The position numbers and the translations under genes were made by a program. This document shows positions 26,401 to 38,261 of a stretch of 64,000 bases of DNA, piece by piece (position 1 is the stretch's first letter; each line of letters opens with the position of its first letter). Origin of the DNA: Gymnogyps californianus (taxonomy: Eukaryota; Chordata; Aves; Accipitriformes; Cathartidae). The stretch lies in NCBI RefSeq assembly GCF_018139145.2, contig NC_059473.1:8858503-8922502 (forward strand). Direction: 5' to 3'. The notes below the pieces were generated by a model, which did no database searches, had not been told where the DNA came from, and saw only the letters and a list, made by a program, of their open reading frames with translations.

Positions 26401-29400
26401 GGTACTGTCTGCAACCACAGGCACTGCCTGTAACAGATGCCAACAGTCTCATCGATGCAAAAGCTCTTCCCACATGCTGTTTCTAGCACAGCCTTGTCTG
26501 AATATTCTGCGTATCACAACAACATGAAAGGAAGGGGAGAATACAAGAATAGTTTTCTGGTATTCTAATTCAGCTCTAACGTAAGTATGTTTAGACCTGA
26601 TTAAGTTACTACTGTTTCATCATGTCTTTAAAGACAACATATAAAACCGTCGCTCAAATGGAAGGTTTTTTTGGAAACGCATCTATTCATACTAAATACT
26701 TAATAGCAGACCAGCACAAACAGCTCCGTGACATCTCTTGCTGCAAAAGGAGAAGGTGCTATCTTAACTCTAACGGAGTATGGTTTTGTTTCTATTTTGA
26801 ACTCTCTCCAACAGGTTCTCATGGGAGCCACTCAACATCTTAAAGTAGGATCTGTATCCAGTGGAAGAACCTGAGCGGACAGACCATCTTGCTGGCCCAT
26901 TGCCAAATGTTACATATGTCCAGATGGACAAGATGCTGAACCTGCACTAAAAGAAAATCTTTTTGGATGGTATGTTAGTGTTGAAAGACTTATGAACTGA
27001 CCGTGATGCTGCCAAGAAAAGTGGAACTCACTCTCTTTTGGCATATAAAGGAAATAACCTTTGCTATTGCATGTCACCAAAATAAATTTATATTTATATA
27101 TTTGTTTGTACACAGAAATTTGTTACATTTGTTCCTCTATACAGCAATATGCCAGGACTTAACTACAAATACTATGACTAGAAACATCTGCTGAAGAAAA
27201 TATTTCTGAGATACCTAGGATTCAAAGGTTTACAATTCAACCCAATTATCCCTTGTCCCTTTGTGAGATTTCAAAGTGCCGTTATGCGCAAATAGGTCAG
27301 CTACCCATTTTCCCAAGAGCAAGAGGAACTTTGGTGAAGAAAGCTTATTTGGGAGTTGGCAAAGGAAATGAGATTAACAACACCCCAGCCACTCCCCAAG
27401 ACTGACACATGTTCTGGTATCAGATCACCTGAAAATAAACTTCAACAAAGTAAAGTAAGGCTGAAATAAGGAATTATTTCAACAGCTGACATTGTATCCT
27501 GACCATCAAGAAGGGATGAAATAAACAGGTACACGTTCTCTCCTCCCTGCCCTGTCTTCCTACTTTCCTGATTTTTAAGGCAAAAAAAAAAAAAAAAAAA
27601 AAAAAAATCACTATACCATGTATCTTGATTTCCCATAGAATAAAAGTAACAGCAGCTGAAGATTAACACAGATCAAATTAGAGCTGGGAGCTCTGCAGGG
27701 GAAAGGTTTAAAATAGAAAAGTTTGTGGAAGGTCTGTGGATTGTAGCTTGGAGCCAAACCCTGACCACAGCAAAAGCAGCCCACTGTGACATAGAGACCT
27801 GGAGGCAAAGGAAAAAGCATAAACAGTTGATGGGTTTGTGTAAGGGAATGACTGTAAGAAACATCCCAAAGACAGCCAAACTAAGGTCCATAGGAGCTTC
27901 AATAAAAATATTTAGTGCTCCAAGGAAGTTGACAGCAACGGAATACAATTATTAAAGTGATAGGCCATTCCCTACCCCATATGTCATCCATTTCTTTGCT
28001 TTGAACTTCATCAAAGCAGCTATTTAAGCAGCAGTTTGTTTCAGAGGCAGCCTAGAAATGGCACAGGAGACAGAGAAAAGATGGTACTGGCAAGTATGAC
28101 AGAAGAGAACAGCCATTCCATATACACCACTCTTAGCCAGAGCATTCGCTCATTCCATGCCATTACTGAGGTCAGGTTGCAAGCCTTGCTTCTCACAGAA
28201 ACAAAATACAAGCAACAGAACTGCTGGAGCCCAGTTTCATATGCATTTGTATCTCTCCTTGATATATCCTCCTGTTCTTTCCTGGTTACGAATCCCACTC
28301 CTTTCCAACATTTTTCTTCTATTACATTTCCTTCCAGGTAAGTCCAAGTCTTCCTGCACATACTCTTTAGCTGTCCCTTCATCCTAAGATCTTGCAGCTG
28401 CTTACATGGCTTTTAGAGATGAAGGGAGAATACTTGGAAAAGAAATCCACCAACTTACTAAAAAGAGAAAATACCTTTTTACTGTATTTACCTTCACTAA
28501 CCATTACCCAGTTTAGTAAATCCTGTGTGCTGAAAACAGCTGGCAGCTAGAACAGTCCTTGGGGAAGTTTTGTATGCGCTTACTCTTCTCCCAGCGTCTC
28601 TACGGCTCTGGGCTTTCACTGGCTCCAGGAAAGTCAAAGTTCAAAAGGCAAAAGGAAGTGTTCCTCCACAAATTGTGCCATATGTTTCGAGGTGAAAATG
28701 TAATTAGTTCAAACAGAGCTAAGACTGCCCATCTTAATAAAAGCCTTTGTAAAAGAGAATGTGAGCATAGTTCAAAAATGGTTCTGCACACCGTGAGGGC
28801 AGGTCACTCCTCCAACTTACACCAGCTAACGAAGCATCTGGCAGTACATTCGGTGAAGAAGGCTGCCAATTCTGTCTTTGATGCCATGTATATCAGTTAT
28901 GCTACATGTCCACATGCACTGAGAGCACATTTCCAATTAGACTTCACATCTTGCTTTGAAAAAACACTGGCTTAGTACCAGAGGAAACATAATGTATATT
29001 TCTGCATTTTTTCCAGCATTTCTGCACAGAAGATCAACTGAGGAAGCCACTAGAAAAAACAGGGTGGAAAGAATCAGAACAAAGAGAGCCTGAAACGAAT
29101 CAAGCCTTTGTTGTGGATATGTGCAAAATACTTTAATTATGCTTTCATTACTACAGGTAAATATTTCAAGTCTAATCATTTTCTATACCTGACACTTGCG
29201 TCTCAATAAAGGGCTTTCCTATAACCAATATGCATTTAATCCTCATCTCTGCAGCACTTTCAACTGAATTATTTGACTTTGGATCTGGAACTGTTCACCC
29301 CAAGTGTCTGACCACCAACCTCCTGTGTACAATCAATCCACTTGGAAAATACTTATCTTTATAGTGTCCCGTATTGTGCATGCCTTCTCACAACCTCTCT

Positions 29401-29734
29401 TATTTAACAGTACTGAGGCCGCTTAGACAACAGAAAGAGAACCAAAAATTGCACTTAGTGGAACAAAAGCTACATTTCATTGGTGTTAGTAAGGTGATTT
29501 CTGGAATCTGCAGATCCTCAGGTGCATTTCCAGCTGCCGTTTCCATCTTCGCTAACTGTGACGCTGTCACAGTGAACGCCGACGGTTGGACAGAGCAAAC
29601 TAGGAACTATTTGGTTTTAAACAAAAGGCATTGTTCTATTATTATTGTTACTATGATGCTACTGTTGTACAAATGCAAGCAACATGTGTACAGAGACTCC
29701 AAACATTAAGGAGAAGCAACTGAAAAGCACTTAC
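23439..29734. other. KIF16B intron between the two PX exons
   Basis: The 6.3-kb intron separates RMVCRSLG...EIK from ITVLDD...YPE. Its longest open frame is 182 codons on the plus strand (25450-25998), overlapped on the minus strand by another of 117 codons; neither resembles a known protein. A locally GC-richer patch is at about 26270-26480. Confidence 0.85.
27582..27607 (+). repeat. Poly(A) run, 26 nt
   Basis: There are 26 consecutive A in the intron between the two PX exons. I see no obvious target-site duplication or element attached. Confidence 0.9.
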
Positions 29735-29857
29735 CTTTATTTCAAACTCATAGTGTTCATCCTTTCCCTGCCCACACAGGACGTAGCGTGGAATACTAAT
29801 TTTAATTGGGTCCTTTAGATCGTCTGGATTTGCTCCCAGTGAACGACAGACCATCCG
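29735..29857 (-). CDS. KIF16B: KIF16B exon: start of the PX domain
   Basis: This 123-nt exon (41 codons, phase 0 at both ends) codes for RMVCRSLGANPDDLKDPIK, ISIPRYVLCGQGKD and EHYEFEIK. These are the N-terminal linker and first beta strands of the PX domain, almost unchanged from the mammalian protein. The acceptor is tgaaag and the donor AAAG|gtaagt. It lies 7.7 kb downstream of the exon it joins, and the intron between holds the alternative terminal exon and an old CR1 copy. Confidence 0.95.
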
Positions 29858-32800
29858 CTTTCATGTGCATACCAAATAGGGAGAACAAAGGAAAACCAAA
29901 ATCACTACATAAGGAAAAAAAGAGAAGAACTTCACTAAAAATGAGAAAGTGTTCTTGGCCAGAAGAGCAGGGAAAGAGAGCATGGAGGAGGCAGAAATTA
30001 CTTCTAAAATGAAGGAATTACTTGAAACCAAAGTGGATCTCCTTTTATAAGCAAGCGCTAGCATTTTGTTATGCATGAAAAAATTAAGGTGAAGTGTCTT
30101 CAAAAATTTTGCTTTTTCTTTGAAAAGGCATTTTCAGCTTGGATATCAAAAACAAGGGAAAGCAGAAGACTTTGTATTAACCCTTTTAAAAAAAAAAATA
30201 AATATATTAATCAAGCCATCACAGCCGTATTTTTTGTATGTCTTTATATAACAAACCTGTTTACAATATCATGCAAAGCTGCAGGGGATCTAGGCAATTC
30301 AGAAAGCTCTTAGACTTTAAAAATCCAAACTCGTTTTATAATTAAGGTAAAAATAACATAGCAGTCCACTGTCAGAACAGTTTCCTACTATTTTCTTTAT
30401 ATCATATTTAAATGATAAATTAGAAGTTAAATCAATTAACAGAAAACTCAACTGTGATAAATTTGCATGGTCTGGACAAAACGATCTAAAAAGGTATTTG
30501 TAATGAGGGCACATTCCCCTGACTAACAGCCAGATGGAATCTGTAACTCTGAAGTTACATCAAAAATAAAATATTTTTGCAACTGAAAAGATTAATGCTT
30601 TGCAGTGACTGTGTCCAAAAGTAGCCTAAGCATTTACAGTGAATAAGTATGGAAACTGCCTTTTAGGAAGTCCTCCACTTTCTCAATTGAATGTATTTGA
30701 TCTGAAAACCTTAATGAACTTGTACTTAAAAAATAACAGCACCGTGACAAATATAAGTTAACACTAACAAAAAAGATTGAAAAACTATCACTTTAAAGTT
30801 ACAACCATGTTATATATTCAGTGATGCTATCCATCACTTGATCTGTAACTGTATTCTCAACATTCATTTTCAATCCTTTAGCAACTACCACGAGACACGT
30901 TGCTTGGTCAAAATTCTTCAATCTTGACCAACATATCTCCAAACATGAACACGGCTCACACTTCTGCTCACTGACACTTGGCTTCTTTGTAGCAGCTCCT
31001 GATGACTTCCAGTACATGTGATACTGTGTAGCAGCTGGAGGGAAGTTTGAAACTCATTCATAAACACCTCTCTAAATGCTGCCTGTTACAGAGAGCTTTT
31101 CGGCAGCCTCACCTGGCTCTCCAGAAGGGGAGGCTGTTATTTCATTACCAGTCCATTATAAATGCCAATGTCATTTCCCTTAACATTAGCATTAAGAGTA
31201 GTGAAAAAGAAAATACAAAGAAAGTGAATTTTAGTTCCAATTAACTGACTTTATCTAGAAGGTGTTTTCCGCAAACTTTCTTTTTTTTGTGAAAATATAA
31301 AAAAGTTTGTGTTTGAATGGAAAAATATTTTTAGTGATCTTTGTTTACACAACAAATATTTTCTCCTCTCCATTTTGCCCTTCTTTCTCTTCTCCCCACG
31401 TTACTAGCTTTTCAACTAAAACTCATTTCTGGAGCGCAGAAAATGTAAGCAATTCTTTCCTTAGGGGAAAGACGAGTTCATTGCCTTGACAACAATATCA
31501 TCTGTTTTAAAACAACAATAAAACCATGAAGTTATTCTTACAGCCACATCTGTCAACACGTAATTTATTGGTAGTTATTTCCAGAGAACTATTACAAATA
31601 GCTAATAGTCAGAGAGGAAAATAATCTCAAATGCAAAGTGTTGTGAAAAACGCGCCCTAATACATTAAATAATGTTTTGATACTCATAAACATCGATCAT
31701 TATGTTATGTTTAATTTACAGTAGAATAAAAGATATTGCTGTGAAGTAATTTTTTCATAAAAGTGCAGAATATTCAACGAGTTAGATTTGGAAACAAACA
31801 CAAGAGGAAAATCATGTTATTGGGAACATGAGATGCACAAACATTTAACTTTGGGGTATAATCTGAAAAGGAATGAGTTGCAGAAATTGTTGTCCTTTAA
31901 CAGCCTTGATTAAGACAGTCCTCCCACATAGTGCCACTCAATGTTAACTTTCGGCAAGGCTCAGAAGAAGTGCCTTGGTGATGTCAATGAGGGAGCCACT
32001 CTTGAACTGGACTGACACAAGGTTACGCTCCAACTCATAACTACTCTGTCTACTCCATATTCTGTGAGATATTTGTGTATACTTTTTTCATTAAAAACAA
32101 AAACCATACCTCAAAATAACGTGACACATTTTGCTCATCTTTGGACTTCCTTAAGGTAGGAGAAAGTTTTGTTATGATTAAAAAACATAATTCTCCAAAC
32201 CAGTGTTCATCCTTCCAGACGTAACTTCCTCATCCAATGCAACTTACTACTTTTTAAATCCTACGTGAGTTACGTTATCATGTCTTAACATATGGTAAGA
32301 ACAAATGGGAAATGGTCTTATACTAGTAGAGAGACTGAAGTCTAACTCTGTCTAGTGGAAGATTGCACCTCTACTGGCAATATGCTTACAGAATTTAGAA
32401 TTTCAGATTAGATACCACTGGTTTTTCTGCCAAGGACCATCTTCCTCAAACAAGGCAGATGGCACATTCAAGCAACAGGATTCAAAAGGTATTCAGCTCC
32501 CTTTACAAGGGAAGAAACAAAAGATGGGAGACAACAGCTTATTTATTATTTGAACATCTGACAGGGGTAACAGGCAAAGAATAACCTTGTACTAAGCTAA
32601 AGGCAAGCCTCAACTACTGGAAACCCTTTACTAATGTTCAATAGTTCCATTATTTCTTGGAATTTAATATTAAAGAGACTATAAGAGATGCAATCTCACA
32701 GCATCAACAACCCCATTAGTAAGCAAGCCGAAAAAGAGGAAAGTTAGGCCAGGCACATTACCTGGAGAGAACTCTAGAGTTAAACTTACTCCATCCGTCA

Positions 32801-33878
32801 GGCAGTATCCCCAGTTGCTAACTATCCATTTAACAGCATGACAAACATGTACACAGATGATAAACCCCAAAACGTTTGTCTTACCGCAGGTATAGTAGCA
32901 TGACCAAAGGTCAAAATGCTATTTAAAGCACAATCAATGTCTGTTTACACCCTTTAACCAGGTTCATTTTCACATCACATTTTCCTTAAACACTCACATC
33001 AAAGGAACATAGAGACTTATTCTATTGCAGGGGAGTACAAGTTAACTACTTGGACAAAATAAATAGAAATGACTTAACGCCATGCTTTGCTTGCCTGCAA
33101 GAAAAGGAAGGAAGGGGGAATCTAAAAAGAGTATTGGATGTTATCTGCATTTTTCTTGTTCTGTTTCACTGCTTCCACGTAGCCTACACTCTCTTGGCTC
33201 TAGGCAAAGGGGGCAAACCCAGGGAAAAAGAGACATAGCAAATCCATCAATTCCTGGTAACTCAGCCAACACGCTTCGAATAAGGCAAACACAACTCCTT
33301 TTGCACTTGTGACAAACTTTAATGCAAGAGTGCAACAATCCTTAATGCAAAACTCCGAAGCAGAAGAGAATTGTCCATGCTATTCTTCCCACAATTGTAA
33401 GTATAAAAGCTATAAACATCCTTAGCACTAAGAGCATACAGTGAATGTACCATAGGAACCTAAATGCACCTTACAGTTCAGACAAAAAAAATATTGCTGA
33501 TGTTTTGAAATATTGAGATCAAGGGCATGAAACAGATGAGAAGCAGGAGAAACAAAGATACTTAGAAAGATTAAGGAAAAGGCAATCCAGGAGGAATGGA
33601 GAAGGCATTAATGAAGACAGATAGGAGATGGAGGGAGCCAGAAACAACAGCCAAAATGGAAATCAGAAGACACAGTTGTAATTATAGTTTTGATCCACCT
33701 ACTACATAAAAGATAGAAACATTTAATTTCCTCACTTTCCCAAGGAAATTTATGTACAGCAGTATTGCCTTACAGGCTCAAAGGACTCTTCTGCCTATTG
33801 ATTAAAAAAAAAAAAAAAAAGGATTTTATCAATATTCATTAGCCTCTTATTTTGAATGTATCTAAACGTATTTGGATT
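29858..33878. other. Intron / possible 3' UTR downstream of the alternative tail exon
   Basis: If the alternative terminal exon is used, the sequence just below 33879 is its 3' UTR, down to about 33.7 kb. The same sequence is intron for the PX form. A purine-rich stretch (plus strand, about 33528-33660) and a 17-nt A run at 33804-33820 are present. The rest is AT-rich with no recognisable element. Confidence 0.75.
33722..33727 (-). terminator. KIF16B: Candidate poly(A) signal ATTAAA for the alternative terminal exon
   Basis: The minus strand reads ATTAAA about 150 nt after the stop codon of the alternative tail exon. It is followed within about 30 nt by a T/G-rich stretch (tttatgtagtaggtgg). 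No AATAAA was seen between it and the stop. A second ATTAAA lies near 33308-33316. Which site is used, if any, cannot be told from sequence alone. Confidence 0.4.
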
Positions 33879-36062
33879 TCAACACCTAGTCAGATGCATA
33901 ATTAGCCAAATGGCTTCTTCACTTGAACCGAATGTTAATTTCCAGATTTCTGAAGGGATATGCAAACTGCTTTGAAAAATTGATGGGATGACTGTCAGTT
34001 GAGTATTTATTTCTTTTTCACAGTATTTCGAAAAACCAATTCCTGAATCAGATCCAAACTTGCTCCTTCTAGAAAACACAAGCTCAATTTTTGTGAAATT
34101 CTCTTTGTCTGGCAAAACTACACATCGGATATCATTCAAACTGTACAACTGAAGGCTGTCAAATTGCGATCGCTGGCACGAAGCATCCAAAAAGTTAGGT
34201 GCAGGATAAAAGACATTATTTTCCCTTAAGAGACCTATATGAGTAGTTGTAAGAACTAGAGATCTATACACAGTCTGCTTAGCACAGTCTGTTTTCACTG
34301 TGGTATATAGCAGTACATGAACGTCACCTAATGAAGGTTTAATACATCCCATATTTTCATGGAGTAAGTAAACCAGATCAGCTAAGACAGTTCTGAATTT
34401 ACAGGACAATCGTACTCCATTTGAAAAAACTACATCATTTACTTCTGATGTCCAGTCAAGTGAAATCCGCATCAAATCATCTTTCAAGAGCTGGTGATTT
34501 AAATAAACAGCATCATCCATTGTAGAAATCAAAACGCTCATTATGTCATGGCAGATTCTTTGAGTGAAGTGTCTGTTATAGGTAAATATTGTGACTAAGC
34601 CATCTTCAGCAGAACACAGAAGACTAATACTCTGTCCAGCAAAGCCAACTTGAATCTCCTTTATCGTGACGAGGGGAACCTCAGGAAACATTGCCAAGGA
34701 ACCGTGGCAGACGTCTTGCTTGACTGATGAAACAACAACATACAGAACGGAGCTGAACAAAAGCAAGCAAGCAGGTTCTGGATCAGGTTTTTTGCAATTG
34801 CCAACAGCGAGCCAATATATACCTTTCAATTCCTCCATTTTAATACAAATTTGAGGTAAGGCACAGGTCAAAAATTCCAGCACTTCTTCCAGAGAACAGA
34901 CCTGAAGCTTCAAAAAGACATCAGGGAAATGCACAAATTTCTGTCTTAAGACAAGACTGCTTTCCAGCTCTTCATTTTCACAACAGCATGCAAATCCTTC
35001 AGAGGGCTTTCTCGCACAGGCATCGGAGATTCCTGTGCTTACATACATCGTGATAGCCTCTTGCACAGGGGATGATTCAGGCTGAATGACATTTTCAGTA
35101 TGAGCTTTGGCGTCATCAGTAGAGAGGGACATGTCTTGATTCATATCTGACTTGAACAATCCTTTTACTTGCAAGTTTCTTATAAAGGGCAGATTTTTTA
35201 TTAATGATACCGCTTGTGCACATCTCTCGCTCCTGTCACACAAACTTCCAAACTCCTTAATTTGTTTAGAAATGACCGTACTGTTGAGCAGCTGACTACT
35301 GGTATCTTTGTAAAGGCAGGAAAGCTTACTGAAAAGATATCCCAAACCATAAGTGTGTCCTGGTCTCACATCAAAACGAGAAGCTATTGACTTAAAAGAA
35401 ATCAAATCAGAGGCTTTTTGTGTTGGAAGCTGAGAATTACTCGACTGGTCTTCAATTGTTGGGTGCACTGTCTTAAATGGGCTGTTTTCTTTACAAGTTA
35501 TTATTTCAGAATGCACATTAGACGGAGAAAAGAGAAGGCACGATATGCTGTTAAAGCCAGCCTGCTCATTAGCACCCATTAAGGATCCTACAGGAGACAG
35601 CTGTTTCAAGTGGGAACAATCAGATTCAGTTCTTGAGCTGTCACAATCCAGAGAAGTAATTATTTTATCGTCAAAATGATTGAAATTTTCAACCTTACAG
35701 AGCGAATAAGCCACATTATTTAAGTCATGACTTTGTAAAGAAGTAGATAAAACATTCTGATAAGGAACATTCTTACTCTTTAAAGTATTAATATTTTTAG
35801 AGTTAATTAAACTACTTTCAATGTCACAACGACAAGCAAAGCTCTCCTGTTCTGAAATACTCCTTTCATTCTCAAATGCCTTGTCTGACGTAAAAGGGGA
35901 GGAGATTCTTCCAGAACGGGAAAATAAGTGCCACATCTCTGTACATTCCTTTTGTCTTTTATGGTCTCTTACTCCTGCGTTTTCTCCACACAACTCAGAA
36001 GCACAAATGCCATCTTTAGACATAAATGGAAAGCCATAACGTGGCTGCCACTGTTGACTTTT
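33879..36062 (-). CDS. KIF16B: KIF16B alternative terminal exon: 727-residue PX-less tail
   Basis: This 2,184-nt exon is open from the acceptor (ttgacag) to a TGA at 33879-33881. It is entered in phase 0, so KLKYE continues as KSQQWQPRYGFPFM. Residues about 1-400 are Ser/Asn/Cys-rich and probably disordered, with one more ordered patch (SIASRFDVRPGHTYGLGYLF). From about 400 it looks folded. Residues about 412-515 (from LKGIYWLAVG) alternate strands and end in a helix, as a PH-like domain would; about 575-727 looks like a second one, ending in the typical PH helix pattern WKLTFGSSEEAIWLIMHL. The arrangement resembles tails of nischarin-type endosomal proteins, but I could not search. If used, it replaces the PX domain. 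A separate gene starting at the ATG at 36021-36023 is less likely, because the 13 codons upstream are open, in phase and coding-like. Confidence 0.8.
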   Translation of the reverse strand, partial: KSQQWQPRYGFPFMSKDGICASELCGENAGVRDHKRQKECTEMWHLFSRSGRISSPFTSDKAFENERSISEQESFACRCDIESSLINSKNINTLKSKNVPYQNVLSTSLQSHDLNNVAYSLCKVENFNHFDDKIITSLDCDSSRTESDCSHLKQLSPVGSLMGANEQAGFNSISCLLFSPSNVHSEIITCKENSPFKTVHPTIEDQSSNSQLPTQKASDLISFKSIASRFDVRPGHTYGLGYLFSKLSCLYKDTSSQLLNSTVISKQIKEFGSLCDRSERCAQAVSLIKNLPFIRNLQVKGLFKSDMNQDMSLSTDDAKAHTENVIQPESSPVQEAITMYVSTGISDACARKPSEGFACCCENEELESSLVLRQKFVHFPDVFLKLQVCSLEEVLEFLTCALPQICIKMEELKGIYWLAVGNCKKPDPEPACLLLFSSVLYVVVSSVKQDVCHGSLAMFPEVPLVTIKEIQVGFAGQSISLLCSAEDGLVTIFTYNRHFTQRICHDIMSVLISTMDDAVYLNHQLLKDDLMRISLDWTSEVNDVVFSNGVRLSCKFRTVLADLVYLLHENMGCIKPSLGDVHVLLYTTVKTDCAKQTVYRSLVLTTTHIGLLRENNVFYPAPNFLDASCQRSQFDSLQLYSLNDIRCVVLPDKENFTKIELVFSRRSKFGSDSGIGFSKYCEKEINTQLTVIPSIFQSSLHIPSEIWKLTFGSSEEAIWLIMHLTRC

Positions 36063-37571
36063 CTGTCAAAAATTTCAAAAGAAGAAAATAGAAACGTCTT
36101 TATAAAACCTTCCGATTTGAACATTTCTTAAATTGAGGATTGATTTTGATTAGGTTTGTACAATCATTCAAAATTGGTACAATCATTGCAGAATCTCTCA
36201 AAATTAGAGAGAGAAAATCCAACAGAAGTGATTTGAGGTCTGATTCAGGAATGGTTGATCTTCCCAGCCCACCACTGCTTTTTCTTTGTACAGTATCCAT
36301 TTCACTTGGTTTATATTTGCTTTACGCGAAAACCACGGGAAAGTCAAAGGGCGACGCAGAAATTTATAAGCCCTTTAGTATTTTTCCACACACGCACAAA
36401 AAAGTAATCCTATACTATCTAAGATAGCACAAAAAGTCCAACACAGTTTAAAAATAACAGTGTAAAAGTCAAAAAAAGTCCAAGTTAGAAGCGTTGCAGC
36501 CCTCCTACTATTGAGGTCTAAATCCATAAAGGTATTTAGGATTTACTCACCAAGACAAGTAATTAACCATAGTTCAAGCAAAAGTTAGGCAACCAAATAC
36601 AGTGGGAGAGGTCTAAGACTCAGTTTAAAAATACATGTATGAATCACAGAATCGTTTAGGTTGGAAAAGACCTTTAAGATCATCAAGTCTAACTGTTAAC
36701 CTAACACTGCCAAGTCCGTCACTAGACCATGTCCTTAAGTGCCACATCTACGCATCTTTTAAATACTTCCAGGGATGGTGACTCAACCCACTTCCCTGGG
36801 CAGCCTGTTCCAGGGCTTGACAACCCTTCCGGTGAAGAAATTTTTCCCAATATCCAATCTAAACCTCCCCTGGCGCAACTTGAGGCCATTTCCTCCCTTC
36901 CTATCACTTGTTACCTGGGGAAAGAGACAGACACCCACCTCGCTACAACCTCCTTTCAAGGTAGTTGTAGAGACCGATAAGGTCTCCCCTGAGCTTCCCT
37001 TTCTCCAGACTAAACAACCCCAGTTCCCTCAGCCACTCCTCCTAAGACCTGTTCTCTAGACCCTTCATCAGTTTCGTTGCTCCTCTTTGGACACGCTCTA
37101 GCACCTCAATGTCTTTCTCGTAGTGAGGGGCCCAAAACTGAACACAGAATTCATGGCATCGGCAAATTTGCCCGATGCTAATTGCTAATATTATAGACAC
37201 CCTTAGAGTAGTTCATTGTGAGTCAAAAATGTGAAGTGGTATTCTGAATTCAGACAATCTCTCCTCATTAAATGCTTTTACCCTCTGAAAATCAGGAAAG
37301 GGATACTGTTCCAAATTAAGAATCATGACAAAACAAGGAAGAAAGATCCACAATAACACCACACCTTTCCTTTTAAATAAGGAAAAAGCTATGCCCAATC
37401 TGAAAAAAAATCACTTTAATTCCAGCTGGCAAAACGCATTGCTATCTCTATTAGCCATTAATCTTTCTGTGAATTCAAAATTCTAATTATGCAGCTAAAC
37501 ATTAAGAAATTTAATTACAGGGCATGCCATAATTTAAGACAACCATTTCATTCTGACAAATTATGACCTAC
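36063..37571. other. Intron before the alternative tail exon
   Basis: About 1.5 kb between the last shared stalk exon and the alternative tail exon. One third is the CR1 fragment at 36641-37152; the remainder is AT-rich and shows nothing else. Confidence 0.85.
36641..37152 (-). mobile_element. CR1 LINE, old 3' fragment (copy C)
   Basis: The left edge (GAATCACAGAATCGTTTAGG on the plus strand) is the classical reverse-complement CR1 3' terminus, followed by the text typical of chicken-type CR1 (ggttggaaaagacctttaag). Translated on the minus strand it gives a decayed RT C-terminus, for example SPSLEVFKRCVDVALKDMV. It ends near the usual 'cacagtattc' region at about 37152; the exact 5' edge is uncertain. 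It is a different, more diverged subfamily from copies A and B. It lies just upstream of the alternative terminal exon of KIF16B. Confidence 0.92.
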
Positions 37572-37622
37572 CTCATACTTCAGCTTGCGTTGAACAGTGC
37601 CATTATTAAGCCTCTCATTATC
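37572..37622 (-). CDS. KIF16B: KIF16B exon: last shared stalk exon before the tail
   Basis: This 51-nt exon (17 codons, phase 0 at both ends) codes for DNERLNNGTVQRKLKYE, corresponding to DNEKLHNGTIQRKLKYE in the human protein as I know it. The acceptor is ttcttag and the donor GAG|gtaggt, close to consensus. It is the branching point of the gene: its phase-0 donor can join either the PX exon at 29857 or the large terminal exon at 36062 without a frame change. Confidence 0.95.
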
Positions 37623-38155
37623 CTAAGAACAAAAAAGGTACAAGTAATTATTAAAAAGAGTGCCTTTCTTGTATAAGTTCATTTAAAAGTATTCATAGGA
37701 AGAGACGTTCTTTTTAATAGCCAAAAATAACTATTTTCTTATTGATATTTATTAAACCACTGGCTGAGAAGTCAATCCACCCAGTCTTTGGGTTAATTAG
37801 GTCACCAGTTTTTAAATGAGCATTTGTTTGCAAGTATAAACAATTACCATTCTTCTGGACAGAGTTTTACCAATGTATTTTACAGACATAAAATGAAGAT
37901 TTTTATTTTATCTGCAAGCTTCCTATTGCCATCTACACACTCTTCCCTGAAAAAAATGTAATACAACACAAAACAGCCACTGGAAAAAAAAAAGACGATC
38001 AAAATCTAAAACTGATATCTCTGTTTTCCTGTTTCCTTTTTTGGTAAATTAAAATTAAATAAACATAGGAAAACATGAAAATTATTGAACAAAACTAAAT
38101 CAGTGGTTACACACGGTGCATTGAAGGTCAGGATTTCTTACCCATGTCTCCTCAC

Positions 38156-38261
38156 CTTTAAACTTTCTGTAGACCAGGACAGGCTAACATCGTTATCCTC
38201 AGCTTTATGATGAATATTCTGGAGCCTTCTCTGCACTTCTTGTTCAATAAAGGCATTTATC
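38156..38261 (-). CDS. KIF16B: KIF16B exon: INAFIEQEVQRRLQ helix
   Basis: This 106-nt exon (phase 2 in, phase 0 out; 35 full codons) codes for INAFIEQEVQRRLQNIHHKA and then EDNDVSLSWSTESLK. The helix INAFIEQEVQRRLQ matches the mammalian protein; the acidic-Ser tail is more variable. The donor is AAAG|gtgagg. The acceptor (ttgaag) follows a run of 21 cytosines on the minus strand, an unusual pyrimidine tract described separately. Confidence 0.93.

Noticed and set aside
28559..28975. 138-codon plus-strand open frame
   Set aside because: Composition follows local base content, no family recognised, and it is intronic with no supporting signals.
33804..33820. 17-nt A run near the alternative tail exon as a retrocopy poly(A) tail
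   Set aside because: It lies on the plus strand after the stop of a minus-strand exon, so it has the wrong orientation to be the tail of a retrocopy of that frame.
36021..36023. ATG of the large tail exon as the start of a separate intronless gene
   Set aside because: Thirteen open, protein-like codons precede it in phase with a good acceptor, and no promoter or retrocopy hallmarks are seen.
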